DNA of 64,000 nucleotides, taken from NCBI RefSeq assembly GCF_001548395.1, contig NZ_AP017367.1, positions 3,323,001 through 3,387,000 on the forward strand. Direction: 5' to 3'. Positions 55,547 through 64,000 of the stretch are shown here, in pieces. This DNA comes from Leptolyngbya sp. O-77 (lineage in GTDB: Bacteria > Cyanobacteriota > Cyanobacteriia > Elainellales > Elainellaceae). Position numbers and translations under genes: made by a program. The number at the start of each line of letters is the position of its first letter. Positions within the stretch are counted from its first letter, which is position 1. The notes under the pieces were generated by a model. The model saw only the letters and a program-made list of their open reading frames with translations, had not been told where the DNA came from and did not search any database.

Positions 55547-56935
55547 ATGCATTCTTCTTCTCGTGGCCGATTGACTGTCGAAACGCTGACGCAGCTTGTT
55601 CAGGATGAACAGATTGAAACTATCCTTGCCGTGTTCCCAGACCTCTACGGACGGCTGATCGGCAAGCGGATTACGGGCGATTTTTTTGTGAACGACGTGC
55701 TGCAAGATGGCGTTCACGCCTGCGATTATTTGCTGGCCTGCGACATGGAAATGGACCCGGTTCCGGGATACCACTTCACCAGTTGGGCCAGTGGCTATGG
55801 CGACTTTCGCATGATTCCTGACCTGAGTACGCTACGAGTTGCGTCTTGGCTAGAGAAAACAGCGATCGTGCTGTGCGATGTTTACAACGAAGAAGAAGAC
55901 GTGCTAGTCGAGATTGCGCCGCGCAGCCTGCTGAAGACGCAGGTAGAACGGGCCAAGTCGCTGGGCTATGTTGCCAAAGGGGCATCGGAACTGGAGCTAT
56001 ACGTCTTTGCCGATTCCTACGAAACCGCGCGGCAAAAGAACTATCATGACCTCCAGCCCATCGGCAGCTACATTGAGGATTATCATATCTTCCAGGGCAC
56101 CAAGGAAGAGTTTCTCATTGGCGCAATCCGCAAGCATTTGGAGCGATCGGGAATTCCTGTCGAGTTCTCCAAGGGCGAATGGGGGCCGGGGCAGCAGGAG
56201 ATCAACTTGCGCTATGCAGATTTTCTAGAAATGTGCGATCGCCATATTCTCTACAAGCACGCCGCCAAGGAAATTGCCTGGCAAAACAACGTCGCTGTCA
56301 CGTTTATGTCTAAATGGGACGAGCGCTATGCCGGGTCGAGTATGCACCTGCACGCCAGCCTGTGGGATCAGGAAGGTAAGATCGCGCTGTTCCCCGGTGA
56401 GGAAGCCTTCGGCCCGGTGCATAGTTCGCCGCTGTTTCGCTGGTTCCTCGGCGGCTGGATGGCGCATATCCGCGAAATCTTCCCGTTCTACGCGCCCTAT
56501 CCCACGTCCTACAAGCGCTATGTAGCAGGTTCCTTTGCGCCAACGGGCATTGCCTGGTCCTATGACAACCGCACAGCGGGCTTTCGCATTTTGGGACACC
56601 GCTCCTCGCTGCGGCTAGAGTGTCGCGCACCGGGAGCCGATGCCAATCCTTATCTTGCCTTTGCTGCCACCCTCGCGGCTGGACTCGACGGCATCAAAAA
56701 CCAAATCGAGCCGCCGCCCATGTTTGAGGGCGATGTGTATGAGGCGCGGGATTTGCCGCAGGTGCCCCACAGCCTGAATGAGGCAATTCATGAGCTAGAG
56801 AAGAGCCAGTGGGCGCGGGACACCTTTGGCGAAGCCACGATTGACCACTATTTGCATTTCTTCAAGACCGAGCAGCGTAAATTCGACGAAGTGGTGACGA
56901 GTTGGGAACGGGCCCGCTATTTTGAACGGGCCTGA
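55547..56935 (+). CDS. Glutamine-synthetase-family ligase (gamma-glutamylpolyamine-synthetase-like)
   Basis: This 462-residue protein has the GS fold: LERSGIPVEFSKGEWGPGQQEINLRYADFLEMCDRH with metal-binding acidic residues, FMSKWDERYAGSSMHLHASLWD, and SYDNRTAGFRILGHRSSLRLECRAPGADANPYL. It is more like PuuA/GlnA3 ligases than housekeeping GlnA. Beside an aldehyde dehydrogenase it suggests a polyamine or amine breakdown pathway through gamma-glutamyl intermediates. I chose the ATG at 55547 because upstream residues overlap the ALDH end. Confidence 0.85.
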   Translation: MHSSSRGRLTVETLTQLVQDEQIETILAVFPDLYGRLIGKRITGDFFVNDVLQDGVHACDYLLACDMEMDPVPGYHFTSWASGYGDFRMIPDLSTLRVASWLEKTAIVLCDVYNEEEDVLVEIAPRSLLKTQVERAKSLGYVAKGASELELYVFADSYETARQKNYHDLQPIGSYIEDYHIFQGTKEEFLIGAIRKHLERSGIPVEFSKGEWGPGQQEINLRYADFLEMCDRHILYKHAAKEIAWQNNVAVTFMSKWDERYAGSSMHLHASLWDQEGKIALFPGEEAFGPVHSSPLFRWFLGGWMAHIREIFPFYAPYPTSYKRYVAGSFAPTGIAWSYDNRTAGFRILGHRSSLRLECRAPGADANPYLAFAATLAAGLDGIKNQIEPPPMFEGDVYEARDLPQVPHSLNEAIHELEKSQWARDTFGEATIDHYLHFFKTEQRKFDEVVTSWERARYFERA

Positions 56936-56957
56936 TCCCCCTCTAATCCCCCGTCGA

Positions 56958-58007
56958 TCAGCGAACGCCTAGCACCTGCTTTGCCCGGTTCAGGTATTTT
57001 TGGCGATCGGCTAGACCGTTGCGGCCGCCATTCACCACGCGGGTGACAGCAATCAGGTCGTCGCGGTCAGCGTGTTGGTTGATGTTGCGGGTTTGCCAGA
57101 ACCACCCAGCGGCAGTGACAGCATACTGCGGCGACGCAACCAAATCGGGATTTGCTACAAAATCAACCCCCATTGCCCTGGAAAACTGAGCATAGTTGGA
57201 GCGACCCGTTAGCTGAATTACGCCGCGCCCCATATAGCGTGCGCCATCGCCCGGTTGCGTATTGCCCAGATTTCGCGCCAGACTCGACGGCGGCTCGTAG
57301 CGGCGCTGGGCATCTGTCGGGCCCCAGATTTCGCGCAGATAGCGGAAGCCACCGCTTTCGTGCAACACCTGCCCAAAGAAATGGGCCATTCGCAGGGGGG
57401 TGTTGATTTCAAACCGCTCGAAGGTGGCGTTGATGCCGGGGGTCATGGCAATTACGCGATCGCGCAATTGGCTAGAGCCAATGATTTGCAAAATTTGATC
57501 TGTCGTGACGAACTGCCGCTTTGCGGGGGGATAGTTGGCCTGGGTATTGGGTGGTGCGGGCTGGGGCAGTGCGTCCTCAGGTAAGATAAATAGCCGCACG
57601 TAAGGTAAGCTTCCAGCGGGGCGGGCAGGCAGATCTGAGAGCAACCGGATAAGCGTGTCGATTTCGCTATCCAGCGGGTGTAGTTCTGGCTGTTTCATCA
57701 GCAAATCCCGCAGGCGATCGCTCCCCCCATCTCGATAATGGGCCATAGTGAACGTTGTGCCGTAGATGCCGTGATAGGGATGGGCACTGGCAGGCGCGGG
57801 CGGCAACCCCGTGAGCTGACGAATCGCCCGATCTAGAAACCGATCGGCATCATGGGGCTGGGGGGGCAATTGCAGCAAAAGCTGCTCAAAGCGGCTAATT
57901 CCATAATCTCGATACGTCCTAAGTTTTGCGCTATCAAGCGTAGGCGCAGGACTAGCAGTGCTGCTGGGCGCGGAATTGGCCGCGTGATTAACCGAAGCAT
58001 TAGTCAT
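56958..58007 (-). CDS. GH19-type chitinase/endolysin-like protein
   Basis: This 349-residue protein has an N-terminal Pro/Ala-rich region and a C-terminal GH19 catalytic domain (about 165-349): TPLRMAHFFGQVLHESGGFRYLRE with the catalytic Glu, WGPTDAQRRYEPPSSLARN, DGARYMGRGVIQLTGRSNYAQFS, and ITAAGWFWQTRN. These enzymes cleave chitin or peptidoglycan-type glycans. No signal peptide is visible, as in phage endolysins. The ATG at 58007 is preferred. An upstream ATG at 58115 would pass through a HIP1 site. Confidence 0.82.
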   Translation of the reverse strand: MTNASVNHAANSAPSSTASPAPTLDSAKLRTYRDYGISRFEQLLLQLPPQPHDADRFLDRAIRQLTGLPPAPASAHPYHGIYGTTFTMAHYRDGGSDRLRDLLMKQPELHPLDSEIDTLIRLLSDLPARPAGSLPYVRLFILPEDALPQPAPPNTQANYPPAKRQFVTTDQILQIIGSSQLRDRVIAMTPGINATFERFEINTPLRMAHFFGQVLHESGGFRYLREIWGPTDAQRRYEPPSSLARNLGNTQPGDGARYMGRGVIQLTGRSNYAQFSRAMGVDFVANPDLVASPQYAVTAAGWFWQTRNINQHADRDDLIAVTRVVNGGRNGLADRQKYLNRAKQVLGVR

Positions 58008-58115
58008 GGCGATTTTCCCTGATTCCGAAGTGGTTATGAAGCAGTGTGCGATCGCGCCTACGGGGGGAAGGCTAAACGAGCGATCGCCGGGGCAATGTCT
58101 ACCGGGCAGATGCAT

Positions 58116-58447
58116 AATGAATGACTGAGTTTAGAATGCCCAAACTCACGTCCGCAGCACAGCGACCCGCTTTGAAATCAGTCTTCATACGGCCATCCTG
58201 TGTTTAAGCGGTCAAGTCAATCTGGAAAATCCTACAGCCAACAGCAATCTGCGTGGTCAGTCCTGAATCGCAAACTCGAACCTGTGAAACGGCACTTTGA
58301 AGGGGTGGAATGGTGTGAAATGGTGTCCGGAGCGTGTTGTGCCGTCTTGCTGGATACTTCACGCTCTGGCCGTAGAATTCCAGACAAAGCCCCAACTTGT
58401 TTCCTAATCGGCAAGGAACCAGATCCAGATAAACAAACGCTCTTAAA
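58116..58447. other. Intergenic region between GH19 gene and tRNA-Val
   Basis: Nothing is recognised here besides a short GC-rich stretch. Confidence 0.4.
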
Positions 58448-58521
58448 TGGACACAACTGGACTCGAACCAGTGACCCCCACGATGTCAACGTGGTGCTCT
58501 AACCAACTGAGCTATGCGTCC
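58448..58521 (-). tRNA. tRNA-Val (GAC)
   Basis: On the minus strand a 74-nt cloverleaf has acceptor GGACGCA / TGTGTCC with a discriminator A, a D arm around TAGCTCAGTTGGTTAGAGCA, anticodon arm CCACGTTGACATCGTGG (anticodon GAC), and T arm ACTGGTTCGAGTCCAGT. CCA is not encoded. Confidence 0.96.
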
Positions 58522-58619
58522 TAAACAGTCTACTACTATAGCAGCCTTGGGCGATCGCATCAAGCTTTTTGTCCTCAATTTTACAAAACGCTGGCTGAAA
58601 TGCTTTTTCTGCCTGGGGT

Positions 58620-61126
58620 TCACGCTTTGCCGTCCCATTGCTGCTTCATCCGCTCGATGCGCTCTAGCAGGCTCTCGTTCGACAGGCGCGAGTTGAGCCG
58701 CTCCACCAGCAGCGGAAAAGCAAAGGGCGATGGTCGTTTAGTGGTTTGCCACACCAGAGAGAGCGATCGCACTCTATCCAGCGTTTTGGCCAGCCGATGC
58801 ACCTCTAGCTGATCTGTGAGGACTTCTTGCTCTGCTTGCTTCAGCAGCAAGTTATCCGGTTCATATTTGGAAAACACTTCGTAAATCAGCGACGAACTGA
58901 CCTGGAGTTGCCCTGCCGTCTTTTTGGCAGAGGGATAGCCCTTGAACACCAGCCCAGCAATCTGGGCAATGCCGCGAAACTTGCGGGCGGTGAGTTCCGA
59001 TAGGTTGAGGCTGGCGCGAATGTCGGCTTCCAGATTCTCTAGACTAAAGAAGTCATCGGAAAACAACTCCTGAAAGGGATAGTCTTTGGGTGCGAGGATT
59101 TCAAATCCATAGTCATTTACCGAAATCGTAAACGTCGCCTGCTTTTGTCGCGCAAACCGATAGCCCCACAAAAAGCCCAGCCCCTCATGCACAAAGCGCC
59201 CTTCAAAGGGATAAACATAGAGATGCTGTCCTTCACGGGTCTTGCAGGTTTCAATCAGCAGTTCGTTTACGGCGGGCAGGTGGGAAATGCGCTGCTGAGC
59301 AGACAGAATGGGTTTCAAGCAGGTGAGTTCTAGATTTGTGTTTGCATCCTGGCTCTGTTCAATTTCACGTCTCAGGTGCGTACTTAATGTGTCGGATATT
59401 GCGAGATTTCCGCCGCCCCAGGTCGGAGTTACAGTAGACTTCTTGCTTGTGCCCTTGACGTAAACCACCATGTCTTTCATTTGAAAAAACTCAAGCTGCC
59501 GCCCTGCAAAAAAGAACACATCGCCCTTTTGTAGTTTGGATGCAAAGCTTTCCTCAATCGTGCCAATCTTGCGGCGATTGGTGTACTGGATCTGTACCGA
59601 TTGGTTAGACGTAATCGTTCCGATACCCATCCGATGCATCCGGGAAATTTGCGGATCGATAACCCGATAGCGGTCATCCTCCAGCGTGATTTTTCTGTAC
59701 CTTGGGTAGGCGCTAAGCGACTTCCCACCCTTTTCCAAAAAGTCGAGTATCCAGGTAAATTCGGCATCCGTTAAGCGTTCGTAGGATACTGTTTTGCGAA
59801 TGGCGGAGAGCGTGTCGGCAGGCGTGAAACCATCCCCACAGGCCAGGGTGACTAGGTGCTGAATTAGCACGTCGTAGGGCTTATGAAGCGGGGCGGGCGT
59901 ACTTCGATATCGCCCTGGGCCAGCCCATTGCGAAAGGCAGAAATTTCCAATAGCTCCAGCGAGTTGGTCGGCAGGAAGAAAATCTCGGACGTGCCTGCGG
60001 GGACGTGGGCCGATCGCCCAGCTCTTTGCAATAATCGGGCCAGGTTTTTGGCGCTGCCAATTTGCACGACGCGCTCCACGGGCTGAAAGTCTACACCCAA
60101 ATCCAGCGATGAGGTGCAAACCACCCACTTGATGGCTCCAGTTTTCACGGCTGCTTCAATCGCCTCTCGCTCTTGCACGTCGATGGAGCCGTGGTGGAGT
60201 GCAATGCGGTCTGCGTGGTCGGGGCAGGGCAAAGGTGAGCGCCTGATACCACTTTTCTGCCTGGGGCGCGGGTGTTGGTAAAAAATTAGCGTGGGAGGTT
60301 TCGATATCCAGAGCATCTACAAGTTCCTGAAACATTCGCAGGCCCAAATGCCCCGCCCAGGGAAAAGTGTCTACCGAGTCGGGGCAGGATGCTGCGAATG
60401 ATCGTTTGCCGCTGGAGGTTTGGTTTGAATCACCACGGGTTCGATATCTAGCCCCACGGCGACCTGGGCAGCTTCCTGAATATTGCCCAGCGTGGCCGAC
60501 AGGGCCCAGGTTTGCAGCGACGGGCGCAATTGACGCAGTGCCGAAAGGCAGAGTTCGGTTTGGGTGCCCCGTTTGGAACTAAGCAACTCATGCCACTCGT
60601 CCAGAATCGCCGCCCGCAGGCTGCCAAAAAGCGTCTCTGCCCCGGCATAGGACAGCATTAGAGCAAGCGATTCTGGTGTGGTAATCAGAATCTGCGGCAT
60701 ATTTTTGAGCTGGCGGGCTTTGCGGCTAGCGCTGGTGTCGCCCGTGCGCGACTCGACCCGCAGATCCCAGCCCATGTCTTCGATAGGGCGGCGGATAGAT
60801 TGCTCGATGTCGCGGGAGAGCGATCGCAGCGGGGTCAGGTACAGCAGTTGCAGCCCTGGCTTGGGGTCGTGCAGCATAGCGGCGATCGCCCCCATGACCG
60901 CTGCGTAGGTTTTGCCAGACCCAGTGGGCACCTGCACCAGCCCACTGCGCCCCGCCAAAAACGCCTCCCAGGTTTCCTGCTGAAACGACAATGGCTCCCA
61001 GCCTTGGTGCTGAAACCACGCGGCAACAGGCGCAAGACTGGGAGTGTTAAGTTGAGTCGTGCGGGGGGCGATCGCCTCTTCATAGGGCACAAAACGGGGC
61101 ATAAAACGGGGCACAAGACGGGGCAT
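58620..61126 (-). pseudogene. Ligase-associated DEXH-box helicase (Lhr-type), frameshifted
   Basis: About 835 codons in total. The N-terminal part (to about 60371) has the Walker A VPTGSGKT, the DEXH-like LDEWHELL and SATLGN. The middle carries IIRSILP and FPWAGHLGLRMFQELV. Further on are RIALHHGSIDVQEREAIE, SSLDLGVDFQPVERVVQIGS, QRAGRSAH and the C-terminal LHKPYDVLIQHLV, ending ERIERMKQQWDGKA. Four single-base frame changes separate the pieces: near 60430, 60390, 60235 and 59885. Three are extra bases, two of them in CCCC runs. The full length equals that of intact relatives. The 12-bp tandem repeats at the 5' end leave the start uncertain, with GTG 61090 a candidate. Confidence 0.85.
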
Positions 61127-61136
61127 AAAACAGGGC
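61085..61136. repeat. 12-bp tandem repeat at the 5' end of the helicase gene
   Basis: Four units of GGGCATAAAACG / GGGCACAAGACG plus a partial GGGC; a further unit recurs at about 61271-61290. Translated on the minus strand they give alternating PRFM/PRLV residues, so the first residues of a longer frame are repeat-derived. Confidence 0.85.
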
Positions 61137-61158
61137 GTATCCTAGTTCTGCAAGTTTG

Positions 61159-61253
61159 CCCTCATCCCCCAGCCCCTTCTCCCAAAAAAAGGGAGAGGGG
61201 AGCCGGATTGGAAGTCCCTCTCCCGCCTTGGGAGAGGAATTTAGGGTGAGGGT
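61159..61253. repeat. CCCTCTCCC-type dispersed inverted repeat
   Basis: CCCTTCTCCC...GGGAGAGGGG and CCCTCTCCC...GGGAGAGG pairs frame this stretch, with AATTTAGGGTGAGGG at its right end. This class of repeat is common in cyanobacterial spacers. Confidence 0.75.
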
Positions 61254-61290
61254 TACAAAAGTGGGGTACACCCACAAGACGGGGCATAAA

Positions 61291-62128
61291 CAGGATACTT
61301 TTTGCCCCACAACGGGGCGCTTCTGTCCATCAAGAATTGCCTCAAACCGTTTGCCGTCCTAGGATGCCTAACCCTAGATCGCCTTTGAACGGATCATAAA
61401 TCACAGGCAATCTTAAGCTTTACACCGTTTGGCAAATCGCTGTGTAGCCGTTCCATGCAGTGATTTTCACGCTCTGTTGGTGTTTGGGGAGCATCCTTTG
61501 CCAACTATAACAGGCAACCGTTAGATTCTATTCCTTGCATCTTCAGTAATTACACGCGAATTCTCGCTGTAATTTTTCTATGAAGCACATAATTAACCGT
61601 GAGTTTCAGGACGCTAGGCCTCTACCGAAAGATAGATAGTCAAAATATGAGTTTAGGAGCGGTTTATACAAAATTGTCTTGTCTGTTTCTCGAAGGGTTC
61701 TATTGCAGCAAGTGCCTTCTGTAGCGTGTCTCGCTCTCTCTAAGGCTGAGTGGCTAAGTTAAAAATCTACTAACCGCTAGCCTTGCCGTAATTTTGTCTG
61801 GTTCGCTTCCTTAGAGCAGTTCCCATCACATCGAAGCGAGCAAGCCAAGCCGGTTTCCGATCAAAATACGCGCCTGCATCCCCGCCGCCTTGTTTCTCTG
61901 TCAAGGGGGTGCATCGTCGAGACAGTTGGCGCATTCTACAGCACACTTTCCCGTCGCCTGTTCTTGGCGCTGATTTTTGCACAGTTTGCATCTGTGTACC
62001 ATACGTCTCTGCGATTGCAGAGCGGCAGAGCGCGCTGCCTCAAGCTTGCCCTGCTTTAGAGTCCAGTCCGTTGATTGGGGCTATTCATTTACCTGCTGTT
62101 TCATCCTTGCTTAGGAGCGATCTTAGCT
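61291..62128. other. Long intergenic region before the DUF4347 gene
   Basis: It carries no convincing gene in about 840 bases. Frames on both strands are short and lack support. AGGAG at 62113-62117 serves the following start. Confidence 0.5.
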
Positions 62129-64000
62129 ATGTCCGCAGTTTGTCTTCCCTCCTCGGTTTCCAGATTGTCCTCATCTGCCTTGACCCACTCGACCCAGCAA
62201 GTTTTGTCGATCTCTAAGAGCGCCCACACGCTCGTCGTGTTTGATCGAGGCATTGCGGATCTAGAAACGCTGGTGGCGGGTGTTTCGGACGCTGCGGGCG
62301 TGCTGGTGCTGGATGCTCAGCAAGATGCGATCGCGCAAATTACAGCCGTTCTGACCCAATATCCACAGGTTAACCAGGTTCACCTCGTGTCTCACGGCAG
62401 CGAGGGCTGTTTGCGGTTGGGCGATCGCCCCCTCTCGCTGGAAACCCTCGACCGCTACGCCTGGGAGCTACAGTCCTGGTTTTCCGCCGCCGCAAACGCG
62501 CCGAGCCAGCCCATGCTAATCCTCTACGGCTGCCGTGTCGCAGCAGGCGAAGCCGGGGCAGAGTTTTTGCAAAAGCTGCACCAACTGACTGGAGCCACTA
62601 TCGTCGCCTCCACCACCGACACGGGCAGCGCATCTCTGGGCGGCAATTGGGAACTGGAAGTCAGCTTTCCTCAAGGAACTGGAACCCTATCCCAGCCAGC
62701 CATTTCTGAAACTGCCAGACACCTCTATTCAGGAATTCTCAGTCCAGGCAACGACAACTTTGCTAATCGATTTTTCCTGAGCGGCACTAACGTCACCACT
62801 ACAGGTTCCAACGTTGGCGCAACAGCAGAGATGGGTGAGCCAGCGCAAAGCGGCATCGTCAACTCTGCGTGGTGGTCTTGGACGGCTCCCACGACCGGGC
62901 AGTATGTTATCGACACCATCGGCAGTAGCTTTGACACATTTCTCTTTGTCTACACCGGATCGACGCTCGCCACACTCAATCTAGTGGCTTCGGACGACGA
63001 CTCAGGGGGAAGCCTGGCAAGTCGCATCACCCTCAATACAACTGCTGGAACAACCTACCAAATTTCGGTTGATGGCTTTAATTCAAACACGGGGGCGATC
63101 GCGCTCAACATCAACCAAGTTGTGAACAATGCCCCAACGAATGTCAACCTCAGCAGCACCAGTGTTAACGAGAATGTTATCGCTGGTTTCACAGTGGGTG
63201 GACTTAGCACCGTTGACCCCGACGCAGGCAATACTCACACCTACAGCCTGGTAGCAGGGGCAGGAGACACCGATAACGCTACTTTCAGCATTGTCGGCAA
63301 CCAGCTTCGGATCAACACCTCACCCGACTTTGAAACCAAGAACAGCTATAGCATCCGCGTCCGCACGACCGATCAGGGCGGATTGTTCTTTGAGCGCGTC
63401 TTCACTATCAACGTGAACGACGTGAATGAAACGCCGACCAACCTGACGCTGAGCAACACCACACGAGATGAAAATATTCCTGCCAATTCTCTAATTGGCA
63501 ACTTCGGTACCGTTGACCCCGACACAGGCAACACCCACACCTACAGCCTGGTGGCAGGTGCGGGAGATACCGATAACGCTGCCTTCACGATCGTCGGCAA
63601 CGAACTGCGGATCAATGCCTCCCCCGACTTTGAAACCAAGAGCAGCTACAGCATTCGGGTTCGCACGACGGATCAGGGCGGATTATTCACCGAGCGCATG
63701 TTCACGGTCAACATCAACAACCTGGAAGAAGCGCCAACCAATCTGCAACTCAGCAGCAATGAACTGTTGGAAAACGTCCCTGCCGATACCGTCGTCGGCA
63801 CGCTAAGTACGGTTGACTCTGACCTGGGAGACACCCACACCTACAGCCTGGTCAGCGGCACAGGCGATGACGACAATGGTGCGTTCACGATTGTTGGCGA
63901 CGAGCTGCGAATTAACACGTCACCCGATTTTGAAGCCAAGAACAGCTACAGCCTCCGGGTTCGCACGACCGACCAGACTGGGCGCTTCTTTGACCGCGTC
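62129..64000 (+). CDS. DUF4347 and cadherin-like repeat protein, partial (3' end beyond window)
   Basis: The frame is open from ATG 62129 to the window edge (624 codons). DUF4347 spans about 34-190 (LVVFDRGIADLETLVAG, VHLVSHGSEGCLRLGD, LILYGCRVAAGEAGAEFLQKLHQLTGATIVAS). A PPC-type domain follows (about 205-325: NDNFANRFFLSG ... SFDTFLFVYTGSTLATL). Then come three near-identical cadherin-like repeats of 100 residues, each containing NAPTN-like start, VDPDAGNTHTYSLV and FETKNSYSIRVRTTDQGG. The repeats bind Ca2+ in relatives. Such proteins are large, surface or secreted adhesins; secretion is probably by a type I route through signals beyond the window. Confidence 0.88.
   Translation, partial: MSAVCLPSSVSRLSSSALTHSTQQVLSISKSAHTLVVFDRGIADLETLVAGVSDAAGVLVLDAQQDAIAQITAVLTQYPQVNQVHLVSHGSEGCLRLGDRPLSLETLDRYAWELQSWFSAAANAPSQPMLILYGCRVAAGEAGAEFLQKLHQLTGATIVASTTDTGSASLGGNWELEVSFPQGTGTLSQPAISETARHLYSGILSPGNDNFANRFFLSGTNVTTTGSNVGATAEMGEPAQSGIVNSAWWSWTAPTTGQYVIDTIGSSFDTFLFVYTGSTLATLNLVASDDDSGGSLASRITLNTTAGTTYQISVDGFNSNTGAIALNINQVVNNAPTNVNLSSTSVNENVIAGFTVGGLSTVDPDAGNTHTYSLVAGAGDTDNATFSIVGNQLRINTSPDFETKNSYSIRVRTTDQGGLFFERVFTINVNDVNETPTNLTLSNTTRDENIPANSLIGNFGTVDPDTGNTHTYSLVAGAGDTDNAAFTIVGNELRINASPDFETKSSYSIRVRTTDQGGLFTERMFTVNINNLEEAPTNLQLSSNELLENVPADTVVGTLSTVDSDLGDTHTYSLVSGTGDDDNGAFTIVGDELRINTSPDFEAKNSYSLRVRTTDQTGRFFDRV
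63131..64000 (+). repeat. 300-bp tandem coding repeats
   Basis: Matching points ACCGTTGACCCC at 63209 and 63509, and the related ACGGTTGACTCT at 63809, fix a period of exactly 300 bp (100 codons). The DNA identity between units is high, suggesting recent duplication or gene conversion. Confidence 0.9.

Noticed and set aside
61770..62217. Short frames on both strands before the DUF4347 gene
   Set aside because: Those at the right end overlap the DUF4347 frame in another register, and the others lack start signals and family resemblance.

Overview
The window is cyanobacterial. The octamer GCGATCGC (HIP1) recurs throughout on both strands, and the gene content fits: a pixGHIJL phototaxis operon with a cyanobacteriochrome receptor, a PanC-Cmk fusion, RibBA, an RRM-type Rbp protein and PATAN/REC signalling proteins. 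The sequence is moderately GC-rich, and the mix of long sensory proteins, cellulose synthase, dispersed palindromic repeats and insertion sequences suggests a filamentous Leptolyngbya-like organism. That last assignment is inference.

Layout. 1-6.9 kb: the phototaxis operon on the minus strand, order pixG-pixH-pixI-pixJ-pixL, with pixL running off the left edge. 7.7-15.0 kb: a minus-strand cellulose-synthase operon (TPR scaffold, BcsB, BcsA). 15.0-17.9 kb: tandem-repeat spacers, an RRM RNA-binding protein with its terminator, and an orphan sensor kinase. 17.9-26.3 kb: the accessory island. Four structures with the layout of integron attC sites lie here, all in the minus orientation. Between them are two almost identical short cassettes of unknown content plus a third copy at the far end, a VapBC-like pair with a broken toxin, a DUF433/DUF5615 pair, a degraded gene, an AraC regulator, and a MACPF-like protein with a phage tail-collar domain that an IS4-family element has split inside its MACPF signature. 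No integrase gene is visible. A 41-bp tandem repeat lies where an attI site would be expected.

26.5-35.5 kb: a GAF-LuxR regulator, a very long PAS hybrid kinase interrupted by stop codons, and panC-cmk. 35.6-50.2 kb: housekeeping and conserved genes on both strands (GerMN protein, Uma2 nuclease, proS, tRNA-Gly, radical SAM protein, TPR protein, secreted phosphodiesterase-like protein, ribBA, argC). 50.8-57 kb: a FadR-type regulator, an aldehyde dehydrogenase and a glutamine-synthetase-like ligase that resemble a polyamine or amine catabolic unit. A nested IS4-family composite separates the regulator from the enzymes. 57-64 kb: a GH19-type hydrolase, tRNA-Val, a ligase-associated DEXH helicase broken by several single-base indels, and the start of a large DUF4347/cadherin-like repeat protein that runs off the right edge.

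Three IS4-family copies share the terminal inverted repeat CAGAAGTGTTGAA and make 9-bp target duplications, so one element family has been active in both accessory regions. Several long genes carry single-base indels in G or C runs. This could be real decay or assembly error, and it limits confidence in the pseudogene calls outside the IS-disrupted gene.
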